From Pirellulales bacterium (lineage in GTDB: Bacteria; Planctomycetota; Planctomycetia; Pirellulales; JADZDJ01), in assembly GCA_035656635.1 (NCBI GenBank), contig DASRSD010000067.1, positions 1 through 64,000 of the forward strand: DNA of 64,000 bases, given 5' to 3'. The notes below the pieces were generated by a model. The model made no database searches, was not told the origin of the DNA, and was given only the letters and a program-made list of their open reading frames with translations. The position numbers were made by a program, and so were the translations under genes. Positions 43,751 through 51,675 of the stretch are shown here, in pieces (the first letter of the stretch is position 1; every line of letters begins with the position of its first letter).

Positions 43751-44809
43751 TTAGAAGCTCACACCGGTTTTTACGCCGACGGTGAACATTCTTGAAGTCG
43801 GTTGATACCAGCCGCGCACCACGGCCGATTGCGACCAGCTGAGCGCCTCAAAATAAGCCCCCACAAACAACCGCTGCCCGCGAAGTCCCCCTTCCGCTTG
43901 CGCTTCGATCCCTGGAAGCGGATACAATGTCACCGCAGGATCCACATTCAGGTTTTGGTAAGTCACGGCTGTCAGGCCAATTCGACCCCGGCCATACCAT
44001 TGCAAATCGGGCTGGGGCAACTGCCGGGTTTCCATGCCGAAGTACGGATAAATTGTCCACCACGTTTCCTGGTAACCCATCACAAACAGCCCGCCGTCAG
44101 TAAAGGCGTCGGGCAAATCGCGAATCCAAAAGCGCGTGCCCAGGCCCAGGAAGAAATCCAGCTCCGGCAACGTTTGCGGCTCGAACAGCAATTCGTACTC
44201 GGCGCGCAGGCCCAAGTAATTGGTGTGCGCATGCAACGGATCGAGAATTCCACCCCCCAGGTCGATCTCCGATGATGACTGCACCTGGCTGCCGAAAAAT
44301 TCCGCCCGAAAGCGCTCTCGATTCACCCGCCGCTCATAACCCAGCGTGAACAAGGGCCCGCTTTCGTTCACGAAATCGGCGCCGTCGATTCGTTCGTTCC
44401 AGTGAAAGTAATCGATCCGCGTGTACCAGGTGGCAATGCTGGGGCAACCCGGCAGCGGCTCCGTGGGACAATCGCTGGTAGGGGGCACGTAATTAGTCGC
44501 GGGCGTTGACGTGGCCCAGGTTGGATTGGGCGCGGGAAGTTGCGCCACGGCAACCGGCGCAGGCGACGTGAACGGCGGCGGCGCAGCAATCGGGCTGGGC
44601 AGTGCGCCGGGCAGAGGAACCGCATCGACCGGCGGCATGGCAGGCTGATCGAGCAAGCGAAAGGTTTGGGGAGAGCTTTGTTGTGCAGCGCTTGTGGAAT
44701 AATAATCCAGTGCCAGCGCGTTAGAGCACAACGCGCCGGTGACGACCAAAGCCGCCAGGCAATTTGCGAGTGGATTACGCATGGCACGAACGTGCGAAGA
44801 GAAGTTCAT
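43751..44809 (-). CDS. Probable outer-membrane or secreted beta-barrel protein
   Basis: From the ATG at 44809 the product has about 352 residues. Residues up to about 36 form a signal peptide (NCLAALVVTGALCSNALA). A Pro/Ala-rich linker of about 90 residues follows, then alternating amphipathic strands rich in aromatic and charged residues (YTRIDYFHWNERIDGADF, LGLRAEYELLF, LPELDFFLGLGTRFW), ending in the pattern MFTVGVKTGVSF, with a C-terminal Phe as in outer-membrane barrels. The body is consistent with a barrel of unknown function. An ATG at 44845 lies upstream and one at 44782 downstream; the signal peptide favours the middle start, with no clear Shine-Dalgarno sequence. Confidence 0.65.
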   Translation of the reverse strand: MNFSSHVRAMRNPLANCLAALVVTGALCSNALALDYYSTSAAQQSSPQTFRLLDQPAMPPVDAVPLPGALPSPIAAPPPFTSPAPVAVAQLPAPNPTWATSTPATNYVPPTSDCPTEPLPGCPSIATWYTRIDYFHWNERIDGADFVNESGPLFTLGYERRVNRERFRAEFFGSQVQSSSEIDLGGGILDPLHAHTNYLGLRAEYELLFEPQTLPELDFFLGLGTRFWIRDLPDAFTDGGLFVMGYQETWWTIYPYFGMETRQLPQPDLQWYGRGRIGLTAVTYQNLNVDPAVTLYPLPGIEAQAEGGLRGQRLFVGAYFEALSWSQSAVVRGWYQPTSRMFTVGVKTGVSF

Positions 44810-44967
44810 CGTTGGGTCGGTAGAATAACCGCGCTGCCAGTGCACGGCGACCCCAAATTCCGCAGAAAATCGCTAGCTGAATGCGCTGCTAGCCGCCACG
44901 AATCGCCTGTTTGTGCCGTCGGGGGTGCATGCTGTCACGCCAAACGTTTCGATGCTACATTTGATTT

Positions 44968-46722
44968 ATGCGAAAAGGCATTGGAGTTTCCCCGGGAGTG
45001 GCTGTCGGCACGGCTTATTGCATTCACGAAATCTACGTGAATCCGAACACGCGCCGGCTGGCGGCTGCCGAAGTGCAGCCTGAGTTGGCCCGTTACGAAA
45101 AAGCCCGCGACGCCACCGCTGCTGATTTGCGGGCGCTGCACACCAAAGTTTCCAGCCAGGTCGGTGCGCAGCAGGCGGCGATATTTTTGGCCCACGAATC
45201 GATTTTGCACGATCCGGCATTTACGGAAAAAATTCGCCGCTGGATCGTTGACGATGGGCAATCGGCCCCCGCCGCCTTGCACAACGTGTTGAACGAATAC
45301 AGCAGCCTGTTTGCGCGCACCAAAGACGAATACATCAAGGAGCGGCTGACCGACGTGCGCGACGTGGTCGTGCGGTTGAGTGGACATCTTTCGGAAATGC
45401 TGCAAACCAAATCGGAGCCGGGGGTCGATGGCCCGTTGATTCTTATCGCCGACGAGCTGCTGCCATCGCAAGTGGTGATGCTGGGAGAGCGGGAAGTTCG
45501 CGGCATTGTGACGCAGGCCGGCGGCGAAACCAGCCACGCCGCTATTTTGGCCCGCAGCCGTGGCATTCCCGCGGTTTCCGGCATGCGGGGAATGCTCAAG
45601 CACGTGAAGAATGGCGATCTCGTGGTGGTCGACGGCCGCGAAGGGCACGTGCTGATTAATCCCGATGCCGAAACTGCTTCGGCCTATCGCAAGCTGCAGC
45701 GTGAATTTTTCGATTTGAAAGACCATCTGGCTGAAAACCGCCAGCAGCCTGCCGTCACGCGCGACAACGTTGAAGTGGAGCTGCTGGCCAACATCAATAA
45801 TTTGTCTGATGCCCAAGCGGCCGGCGCCATGGGCGGTTCTGGGGTAGGCCTGTTCCGCACCGAATATTTGTTTCTCACCCATCCCAACGTGCCCGATGAA
45901 AAAGAACAAACCGCCGCCTACCGCAAAATCATTGCCGCCAGTCCCAACCACCGCGTGACCATTCGCACGCTGGATTTGGGCGGCGATAAGACGATTCCGT
46001 ACCTGGGGCACGCGCGCGAGGCCAATCCGTTTTTGGGATGGCGCTCCATTCGGCTGTCGTTTGAGCATCCGGAATTTTTCGCCACGCAAATTCGGGCGGT
46101 GTTGCAAGCGGCAGCCGGCCCGCGAAAGCACGTGCGGCTGATGTTCCCGATGATCACCACGCTGGAAGAAATCCGCAAAGTGCGGAGCATGGTGGACCGG
46201 GCGCAACGCGATTTGACCAAGCAGCGCAAGCCGTGCGGGCGAGTGCCGATTGGGTTAATGCTGGAAGTGCCGGCGGCGGCGGTGATGATTGAATCGCTGT
46301 TGGAAGTGGTCGATTTTGTTTCCATCGGCTCCAACGACCTGGTGCAGTATTTAATGGCGGCCGATCGCGATAATCCGCGCGTCAGCCATTTGTGCCAACC
46401 GCTAAGTCCCGCCGTGCTGCACGTGCTGGCCAACACCATTGCCGCTTGCAACCGGGCCAAAAAGCCGGTCACGCTGTGCGGGGAAATGGCCGGCCGCCCG
46501 CGCGCCGTGGTGCTGCTATTTGGCATGGGGCTGCGCAGCTTCAGCATGAGCCCGGCGTTTATACCGACGATCAAAGAGCTGATTTCGAACCTGACGCAAG
46601 CCAAGGCGGAAAAAATTTTGCAGCACGCGCTCAAGCTGAGCACCTCCGCCCAAATCATCCGCTACATGGAGCGCCAAATTACCGAACTGGCGCCCAATGT
46701 GAAGCTGCTCGACACGGCATGA
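44968..46722 (+). CDS. ptsI: Phosphoenolpyruvate-protein phosphotransferase (enzyme I)
   Basis: Enzyme I takes phosphate from PEP on a histidine and passes it to HPr. The 584-residue protein contains the active-site histidine in GGETSHAAILARS near residue 189, the PEP-binding segments GSGVGLFRTEYLFL and RTLDLGGDK, and the catalytic cysteine motif LCGEMAGRP near residue 505. The length is typical. No ptsH or sugar-specific EII gene is adjacent, so it may serve a regulatory or nitrogen-type phosphorelay or act with components elsewhere. It is divergent from the barrel protein, with 158 bases between start codons. Confidence 0.94.
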   Translation: MRKGIGVSPGVAVGTAYCIHEIYVNPNTRRLAAAEVQPELARYEKARDATAADLRALHTKVSSQVGAQQAAIFLAHESILHDPAFTEKIRRWIVDDGQSAPAALHNVLNEYSSLFARTKDEYIKERLTDVRDVVVRLSGHLSEMLQTKSEPGVDGPLILIADELLPSQVVMLGEREVRGIVTQAGGETSHAAILARSRGIPAVSGMRGMLKHVKNGDLVVVDGREGHVLINPDAETASAYRKLQREFFDLKDHLAENRQQPAVTRDNVEVELLANINNLSDAQAAGAMGGSGVGLFRTEYLFLTHPNVPDEKEQTAAYRKIIAASPNHRVTIRTLDLGGDKTIPYLGHAREANPFLGWRSIRLSFEHPEFFATQIRAVLQAAAGPRKHVRLMFPMITTLEEIRKVRSMVDRAQRDLTKQRKPCGRVPIGLMLEVPAAAVMIESLLEVVDFVSIGSNDLVQYLMAADRDNPRVSHLCQPLSPAVLHVLANTIAACNRAKKPVTLCGEMAGRPRAVVLLFGMGLRSFSMSPAFIPTIKELISNLTQAKAEKILQHALKLSTSAQIIRYMERQITELAPNVKLLDTA

Positions 46723-46799
46723 CGTGAAATTGTTTCTGGCGCGTGTAATGCAGATCGGTATCGACCCAGCAGCCCTACTTCTCGAAGCAGGAGCGCAAC

Positions 46800-46828
46800 A
46801 AAAAAGCCCGGTGGTTAAACCGGGCTTT
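46800..46828 (-). terminator. Rho-independent terminator for the Cys-rich protein gene
   Basis: AAAGCCCGG (46803-46811) and CCGGGCTTT (46820-46828) form a perfect 9-bp stem with an eight-base loop. Read on the minus strand it is followed by six T residues, so it ends the transcript of the gene at 46859-47941. On the plus strand the trailing T-run is only three, but the hairpin could still help to stop ptsI transcription coming the other way. Confidence 0.88.
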
Positions 46829-46858
46829 GACCGTGGGTCTTGTTGAACGATTGCAATC

Positions 46859-47941
46859 TTAGCGGCCGCTGCCGGCTTGCCAACCGTCGTTGTTCGTCGA
46901 TGAATTGCTGTTCGAAGCAGCCGACCAGCCGCTGGTGGAATTGCTATTCTGGCTCGCCGGATACATCGCCGTGTGGAACACCGAGCCGCGATCGGCCGTG
47001 TTGAAAATGGCCGTTGTCACCTGGGGATTCATGAGCGAGGTTGAGGTGGTTCGGCTTTGTGGATCCAAGAGGCGCGGAGCGGCGCCGGAATTCATTTTGT
47101 CGTTATCTGGAATTGCAGTCGGCGGCGTCAACGATGAATTATTCTGCGGGGTGGCGCCGCTCGGCTGGAACGTGTTGGCTGGGGTGCTGCCCGCGGGCGG
47201 AGCAGCCGGCGTGGGCATGCCGTTCATCGACGGGGCAATCATCCCTTGCGGACCACTGGGGGGCATGCCGTATGCAGGCGGCGCTACATAGCCAGCAGGT
47301 GGCGCTGCATAGCCAGGAGCCGCGCCATAGCCTGGCGTGGTAGTCGTGGTGTAAGCCGGCGCCGCGGCGTAGCTAGGAGGCGTGGCGGCGTAAGCTGGGG
47401 CCGCGCCGTATAGCGAAGTCGTCGCTGCCGGAGCGGCGGTGTAAGCCGGTGGGCCGTACGAAACAGCCGCTCCGCCGCCGCAAGTAGCGCAGCCGCTGGT
47501 GGCAGCCGGTGCGTACGCCGCGCCGCTATAGTAGGGAGCGCTGGCGCCGCAACTGGTGCAGGCCGGGGCCGCATAATTTACTTGTGTGGCCACGGGCCGA
47601 TAGCTGGTATACGGAACCATCACAGGGCGGCGCACATACGTGGTGACGGGCTGCATCACCGTTTGCGAACCACCGCAAGGATCGCACGCAGCCACTGGCT
47701 GGCACGAAGTGCAAGGCACGCACGTATATTCCGTCCGGTAACTGGTTTGCGGCACGTAGCTAATTTGTTGCGGGCAAACGGCGCATGCGGGCGTGACGAC
47801 GGGCGCAGGGCAAACCGGTTCTTTCGGCTTGAACCAACAGCAGCACCAATCCGAAAAGCAACACGCCTGGCTTGTTCCACTGGCCAGCGCCACGGAAGTT
47901 ACCACAGCCGCTACGCTGCACCGCACAAATCTTTTGAACAT
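46859..47941 (-). CDS. Secreted Cys- and Ala/Pro/Tyr-rich repetitive protein
   Basis: A 360-residue exported protein. A signal peptide occupies residues 1-26 (VRCSVAAVVTSVALASG). The next 130 residues hold many Cys pairs and planctomycete-type short repeats (YVPQTSYRTEYTCVPC, PVTTYVRRPVMVPYTSYRP). The middle is made of AP/GY repeats (about 175-250) with YAAAPAYTT-type units, and the tail is Ser/Asn-rich. It is low in complexity and has no enzymatic motif. The family of similar proteins is common in planctomycetes, with no established function; a cell-surface structural role is inference. A strong terminator follows. Confidence 0.75.
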   Translation of the reverse strand: MFKRFVRCSVAAVVTSVALASGTSQACCFSDWCCCWFKPKEPVCPAPVVTPACAVCPQQISYVPQTSYRTEYTCVPCTSCQPVAACDPCGGSQTVMQPVTTYVRRPVMVPYTSYRPVATQVNYAAPACTSCGASAPYYSGAAYAPAATSGCATCGGGAAVSYGPPAYTAAPAATTSLYGAAPAYAATPPSYAAAPAYTTTTTPGYGAAPGYAAPPAGYVAPPAYGMPPSGPQGMIAPSMNGMPTPAAPPAGSTPANTFQPSGATPQNNSSLTPPTAIPDNDKMNSGAAPRLLDPQSRTTSTSLMNPQVTTAIFNTADRGSVFHTAMYPASQNSNSTSGWSAASNSNSSTNNDGWQAGSGR

Positions 47942-48302
47942 GACATCGCTCCGATGCTCGATGGGAACCCTTCTTTATGTTAAATCCGCGGGTCGACGGA
48001 TTGTCAACAAGCGCTGGCGCGCCGGCGACCATTTGGAAGAACATTCGTCAGGGGCAACACGTTCGCGTTGCACAAGCTGTGCTGGCGTGGTGTCATTCTG
48101 CGATTGCACTTCCTGGCGCTAGTGCGAACCGCGCGCCTAAGCGCTGCGGCCGCGCAAATCCTGCGCCTTTCGCTTGTGCAAGCGTAGGTTACAAAAAGGC
48201 AACGCCGCAGAATGCAAAAAGAATTCCTGGTTGACGTTGATCAGCAATGGCGGCTGTGTAATTGTTACAACCGTTACAAGCGGCCAGGCGTTCGCTTGCC
48301 AC
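47942..48302. other. Intergenic stretch between Cys-rich gene and ATPase gene
   Basis: About 360 bases without a supportable gene on either strand. On the minus strand two TTGTAAC copies lie 11 bases apart near 48256-48275; they may be a regulator site, but nothing confirms this. The promoter for the Cys-rich gene should be in the left part. The right part follows the stop codon of the ATPase gene. Confidence 0.4.
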
Positions 48303-48956
48303 TTAGCCTGCACCGAGATGAACAAGCTCTTCTTGGGGTGACCCTTCCTGAGGCGCCCGCCGTCGCTGTTCGTACAAATCGTACAAGGCAAATAGGGTTT
48401 CGCGCACGTTGCCGGCGGCTGCCTGGAAGGCGGCGGCCACCTCTGCGTGGCCAATCTGCCCACCATGCGAGGGTAACACGTCGTCGATTAGGAACTGAAC
48501 GGTCGCCAAATCCGCCGCCGTGCGAAACAGAACCGGCAAGCTGCGATCAGTCGGCGCAGCATGCGCGGTAATCAACAGCCCCCAACGATGGCGCCGGCAC
48601 GCCGCGGCCAACCGTTGCCGCTGCCACCAACTCAGTTGCTCGTAACCGTCGATCACCAGCAGCCGGCGGCGTGTTGACTGGTGCGAGGCAGCGAGCGCAC
48701 CGGGCGGCAATTTCCTTTGACCGTTGTGCAATGCGATGAGCTGCACCGCCACATTTTGCTCCTTGATGAGCGGAATTAAGGAGGCCAGCAGTGTCGATTT
48801 TCCACTGCCGTGCGGGCCGACAATCGCTCCCCGCCAGCCAGCCGCTTGCAACCGCGCCACCACCGCGGCTGCATCGACGCCGGTGGAAAATAAATATGGG
48901 ACCGCTCCGGGTCGCACCCACCGTGTGGAAAACGGATTGCTTTGTCGGGATTGCAT
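48303..48956 (-). CDS. P-loop ATPase of unknown role (arrestin-like cluster)
   Basis: A 217-residue protein with a Walker A motif IVGPHGSGKSTLL near residues 45-57, a Walker B-like LLVIDGYEQL near 100, and LLITAHAAP as the likely sensor strand. The C-terminal 50 residues are helical with a Glu/Arg-rich end. It is small for an AAA or ABC protein and has no signature motif, so it belongs to a P-loop group I cannot name. It is the last gene of a three-gene minus-strand cluster; its start is 17 bp downstream of the arrestin-like gene's stop codon. It probably powers or switches something with that cluster. Confidence 0.75.
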   Translation of the reverse strand: MQSRQSNPFSTRWVRPGAVPYLFSTGVDAAAVVARLQAAGWRGAIVGPHGSGKSTLLASLIPLIKEQNVAVQLIALHNGQRKLPPGALAASHQSTRRRLLVIDGYEQLSWWQRQRLAAACRRHRWGLLITAHAAPTDRSLPVLFRTAADLATVQFLIDDVLPSHGGQIGHAEVAAAFQAAAGNVRETLFALYDLYEQRRRAPQEGSPQEELVHLGAG

Positions 48957-48973
48957 AGCCGCATCGCTCTTCG

Positions 48974-49402
48974 TTACTGACTACTTGCTTGCTCGCCGGA
49001 TCCCACGGGAGGCGGAACCGCGCCCAGGTGGAAGGCTTTTTCGGCCACAAAATCGCGCCCCTCGCGCAAAAATATTCGGACCCGCACGCACCAGCAAATT
49101 TTCACAGAGAACCCTTCATAACTCAACGGGCTATTGGGCAACACGGTTTGAAACCGGCGCCGTTGATGCAGATTCAGCTCCGGCACATCCTCGGCCGACA
49201 CGCGCTCGAAATAATGCACGCCTAAATCTTCGTCGCCGGCGCCTTCGGTAAACCACAGCACGGAAATTTCCACCGCCCGAAGCGCGGCGGGATCGACGGC
49301 GTCAATTTGAAAGGCGCCCGCCAAAACTTCGCCCGGCTCGAACTCTTGCTGGCGCTTGTCAATTTGAATGCTGATTAACGGCTGGCGAAGCATTTTGATC
49401 AT
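48974..49402 (-). CDS. Arrestin-like beta-sandwich protein
   Basis: The 142-residue product starts MIKMLRQPLISIQIDKRQQE and continues with EFEPGEVLAGAFQIDAVD, VEISVLWFTEGAGDEDLGV and LSYEGFSVKICWCVRVRIF. The pattern of a strand, then a PGE turn, then paired strands ending in a conserved WxVRVxI segment matches the arrestin N-like / Spo0M-type fold. Those proteins bind other proteins, often at membranes. The ATG at 49402 is chosen over one at 49444 because it matches the start of the domain, has a GAGAG site and avoids overlap with the upstream gene. It lies between the ATPase and a membrane protein with a similar domain. Confidence 0.65.
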   Translation of the reverse strand: MIKMLRQPLISIQIDKRQQEFEPGEVLAGAFQIDAVDPAALRAVEISVLWFTEGAGDEDLGVHYFERVSAEDVPELNLHQRRRFQTVLPNSPLSYEGFSVKICWCVRVRIFLREGRDFVAEKAFHLGAVPPPVGSGEQASSQ

Positions 49403-49418
49403 GGAAAAATCTCTCTTC

Positions 49419-50747
49419 TCATCCGCGCGGTGCGCCAACTTCATGGCCTACGCCGGCTGCCGGCTCATCGGCTTGAGCGCCATTTGACCGCTCCGGCGGA
49501 TACACCACCACCGCATAGCTCCGCTCGAACGCTGGCCACCCCTCCGCCTCGCCCCGCGCAATCAGCTTCCATTGCACTTGATTGTGATCGGCCTCGAAGG
49601 AATGCATGGCCCCTGGCGGCACACGAAACTCGGCAACAATTTCGAACGGCTCGCCCGGAACAATTTCAAAATTCTGCTTCTGCAATAATTGCTGCGTGTA
49701 GACTTCCCGGCGATCAGTGCGAGTATCGGTTCCTTGATGAAATGTGGCCTGCTCCTCGCAGCGCAAAAGCACCTCGAAGGTTTTCACCGACAAATGCCCC
49801 TGCTGCGCCACGTACAACTCGTAAGCAACGCCGGGCAGCAGCGGATGGGCCGATATTTCTACAATCGTGGGACCCACGCCCGTGGCAATTAAAATCTCGC
49901 GCACAAAGTAATAAATGAGAAAACAACCCACCAGGAAAAATGGGAGCACCAGCAAATCGAGCGGCCAATCGCCGGCGCCTTGCAAGTGCTTGCGCACTGC
50001 CAGCACGACAAACACCGCGACAATGCCGTTCCAAATCAGGCAAATGGTTGTGGCCGCCAGCAAGCGCCAGCCCTGCGATGCACTGCTGGGCAAGCGATAC
50101 TTCAATTGCGTGCCCGGGCTGTTGGTTAAATCGGCATCGAACGGCACGGTGGGATAATCTTTCGCCCGCGCGCTTTGTTCTTCAAATAAATCGATGCGCC
50201 CAAGTTGCCCTCGCGCCGCCTGATGCTCCGGCGAGCGCCCCCAATGCCACAGCGTGTACGCCAAGCCGCCGCCGCCGATGAGCATAAAGCCGCTGGGCGC
50301 CAACAGCAACATCCAAAACCATAAGCTGTATCCGCGCACCAGCACCGCCACGCTGGGATCGAGCGGATCGTACCAGCAAGCGTACGCTTGGCCAATTTCG
50401 TAGCGATCCAAAAGCGATTGCGCGTCTGCTTCGTGGCTGGTGGACGTGGAGGCAATGTCGTAGGTCCAAATATCGTCGGGCGACTGGTCGTACTGGATTT
50501 TCGCTTTCGGCACGTACAGCAGGTTGCCGTCCGGATCGTGCCGATGCTCGATTCGCTTTTCGAGGATGGTCGCCGTGGTTTCCAAAAATTCGTGATTAGC
50601 CCGCCACTCCGGAATGACTTTTCGGGCGAGCAGCAGCACCAAAAATGCGGTCCCCATGGTCAACAGCAGGGCGAAGAACACCACTTCGCCGACATTCCGC
50701 AGAGTCTTCGACCCCGTGCGGCGATGACCGCGCTTCTTACCGAACAT
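49419..50747 (-). CDS. Membrane protein with DUF3592 and arrestin-like region
   Basis: A 442-residue protein from the ATG at 50747 (MFGKKRGHRRTGSKTLRNVG). The first hydrophobic helix is at about 22-42. A DUF3592-type domain follows (TATILEKRIEHRHDPDG, then IGQAYACWYDPLDPSVAVLV), then a helix near 140, two more near 230-275, and a large C-terminal beta-rich region starting VEISAHPLLPGVAYELYV, with FEIVPGEPFEIVAEFRVPPG and a final AVVVYPP. That region resembles the arrestin C-like fold. The frame runs upstream to 50957 without a conserved start. It is the first gene of the cluster, followed 17 bases later by the small arrestin-like gene. Confidence 0.65.
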   Translation of the reverse strand: MFGKKRGHRRTGSKTLRNVGEVVFFALLLTMGTAFLVLLLARKVIPEWRANHEFLETTATILEKRIEHRHDPDGNLLYVPKAKIQYDQSPDDIWTYDIASTSTSHEADAQSLLDRYEIGQAYACWYDPLDPSVAVLVRGYSLWFWMLLLAPSGFMLIGGGGLAYTLWHWGRSPEHQAARGQLGRIDLFEEQSARAKDYPTVPFDADLTNSPGTQLKYRLPSSASQGWRLLAATTICLIWNGIVAVFVVLAVRKHLQGAGDWPLDLLVLPFFLVGCFLIYYFVREILIATGVGPTIVEISAHPLLPGVAYELYVAQQGHLSVKTFEVLLRCEEQATFHQGTDTRTDRREVYTQQLLQKQNFEIVPGEPFEIVAEFRVPPGAMHSFEADHNQVQWKLIARGEAEGWPAFERSYAVVVYPPERSNGAQADEPAAGVGHEVGAPRG

Positions 50748-50989
50748 GCGGAACGATCGAGCCACGTCCGTAATGAGGGCTAAGGAAAAAAATGTGCGGG
50801 GAAAGACGCAGCAAATCAATGCTTGGGCGCCAGCAGCGCCGACAGTTTGAGTGTACACCTTCCGCCTGGCAACGCCAGCCTGCCACAGGCGCACAGAGGC
50901 ATACGCACCGCAAGAACCTCGCGGAAAATGCGGCTTCTCCTGCTTTCTCAGCGCCACGGTCTATTTCGACCCGCGTGCAAACGAATTGG

Positions 50990-51271
50990 TTAGGCTATGC
51001 TGACCTCGGCCTGGCGGTTCGGGCGGAAAAAGCCGATGCCTTCCAGGGCGGTATAAACCTCTTCCAATGTCTTTTCGCCGAAGTTGGAAATGCTCAGCAA
51101 ATCATCGCGAGTGCAATTCAACAGATCGTCCACCGTGAAGATGCCCCGTTCCTCCAGGCAATTGGTGGTTCGCACCGAAAGGCCGATTTCGGCGGTGCTC
51201 ATTTCGAGCCGTTCGGCCAAACCATCGTGCGGACTGGAAATAGTATTCAGCGGAATACGAGTGCGACTCAT
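50990..51271 (-). CDS. Free-standing RNA polymerase alpha C-terminal domain-like protein
   Basis: A 93-residue protein that is essentially one alpha-CTD: LSVRTTNCLEERGIFTVDDL, then LLNCTRDDLLSISNFGEKTL, then EEVYTALEGIGF. This is the helix-hairpin-helix arrangement by which alpha-CTD contacts UP elements and activators. The N-terminal alpha assembly domain is absent. A strong GGGAGG precedes the ATG at 51271, which settles the start (the frame otherwise runs to 51394). Such orphan CTDs are seen in planctomycetes. They might bind DNA or compete with polymerase for activators; neither is shown here. Confidence 0.85.
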   Translation of the reverse strand: MSRTRIPLNTISSPHDGLAERLEMSTAEIGLSVRTTNCLEERGIFTVDDLLNCTRDDLLSISNFGEKTLEEVYTALEGIGFFRPNRQAEVSIA

Positions 51272-51675
51272 GGGTTCCCTCCCGTCAACTAGCGCTTCCT
51301 TCCGGCACGCGACCCCACCATGAGTTCGAATACGCACCGGATGTTGAAGTGCTAGTATAACGAAATTTCCAATTTCGCCAACTACTTTGCCCAAGTTTCC
51401 AAAAAAAATTCGTGCTCATCTTCTATGTCGCCTCTTCGGACGGCGCGGTCAACACAAACGCTAGCATGTGCGCTGCCCTTCGCGGCGTGTGTGCTAGCGG
51501 TATACTTATGTATGGTAGGCAGTGGTCGGTGATCAATGGTCGGTGAACCGAACGATTGATTTCTCGTCGACTCCAAAGAGTCTTTGCAACTTGGTTCACC
51601 AACTACAGGCAATCAACAACCATTACTGACAACTGGCCGCCGATCACTCAACCTCTCACACTGCGTTGCCGTCTC
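51272..51675. other. Intergenic stretch before the helicase gene, with nested inverted repeats
   Basis: About 400 bases. The only open frame (51382-51612 minus) lacks motifs and is rejected. Within 51542-51600, GGTGAACC and GGTTCACC are perfect inverse copies enclosing a small hairpin, GACTC-CAAA-GAGTC, followed by TTTG. Also present are two GGTCGGTG motifs (51523 and 51539). The nested repeats lie 76 bases upstream of the helicase start and may belong to its leader. Confidence 0.5.

Noticed and set aside
44935-46206. 423-codon minus-strand frame opposite ptsI
   Set aside because: ptsI is well supported on the plus strand; the opposite frame has no recognisable domain or start site.
51382-51612. 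76-codon minus-strand frame before the helicase
   Set aside because: No motif, and it extends into the repeat-containing leader of the helicase gene.
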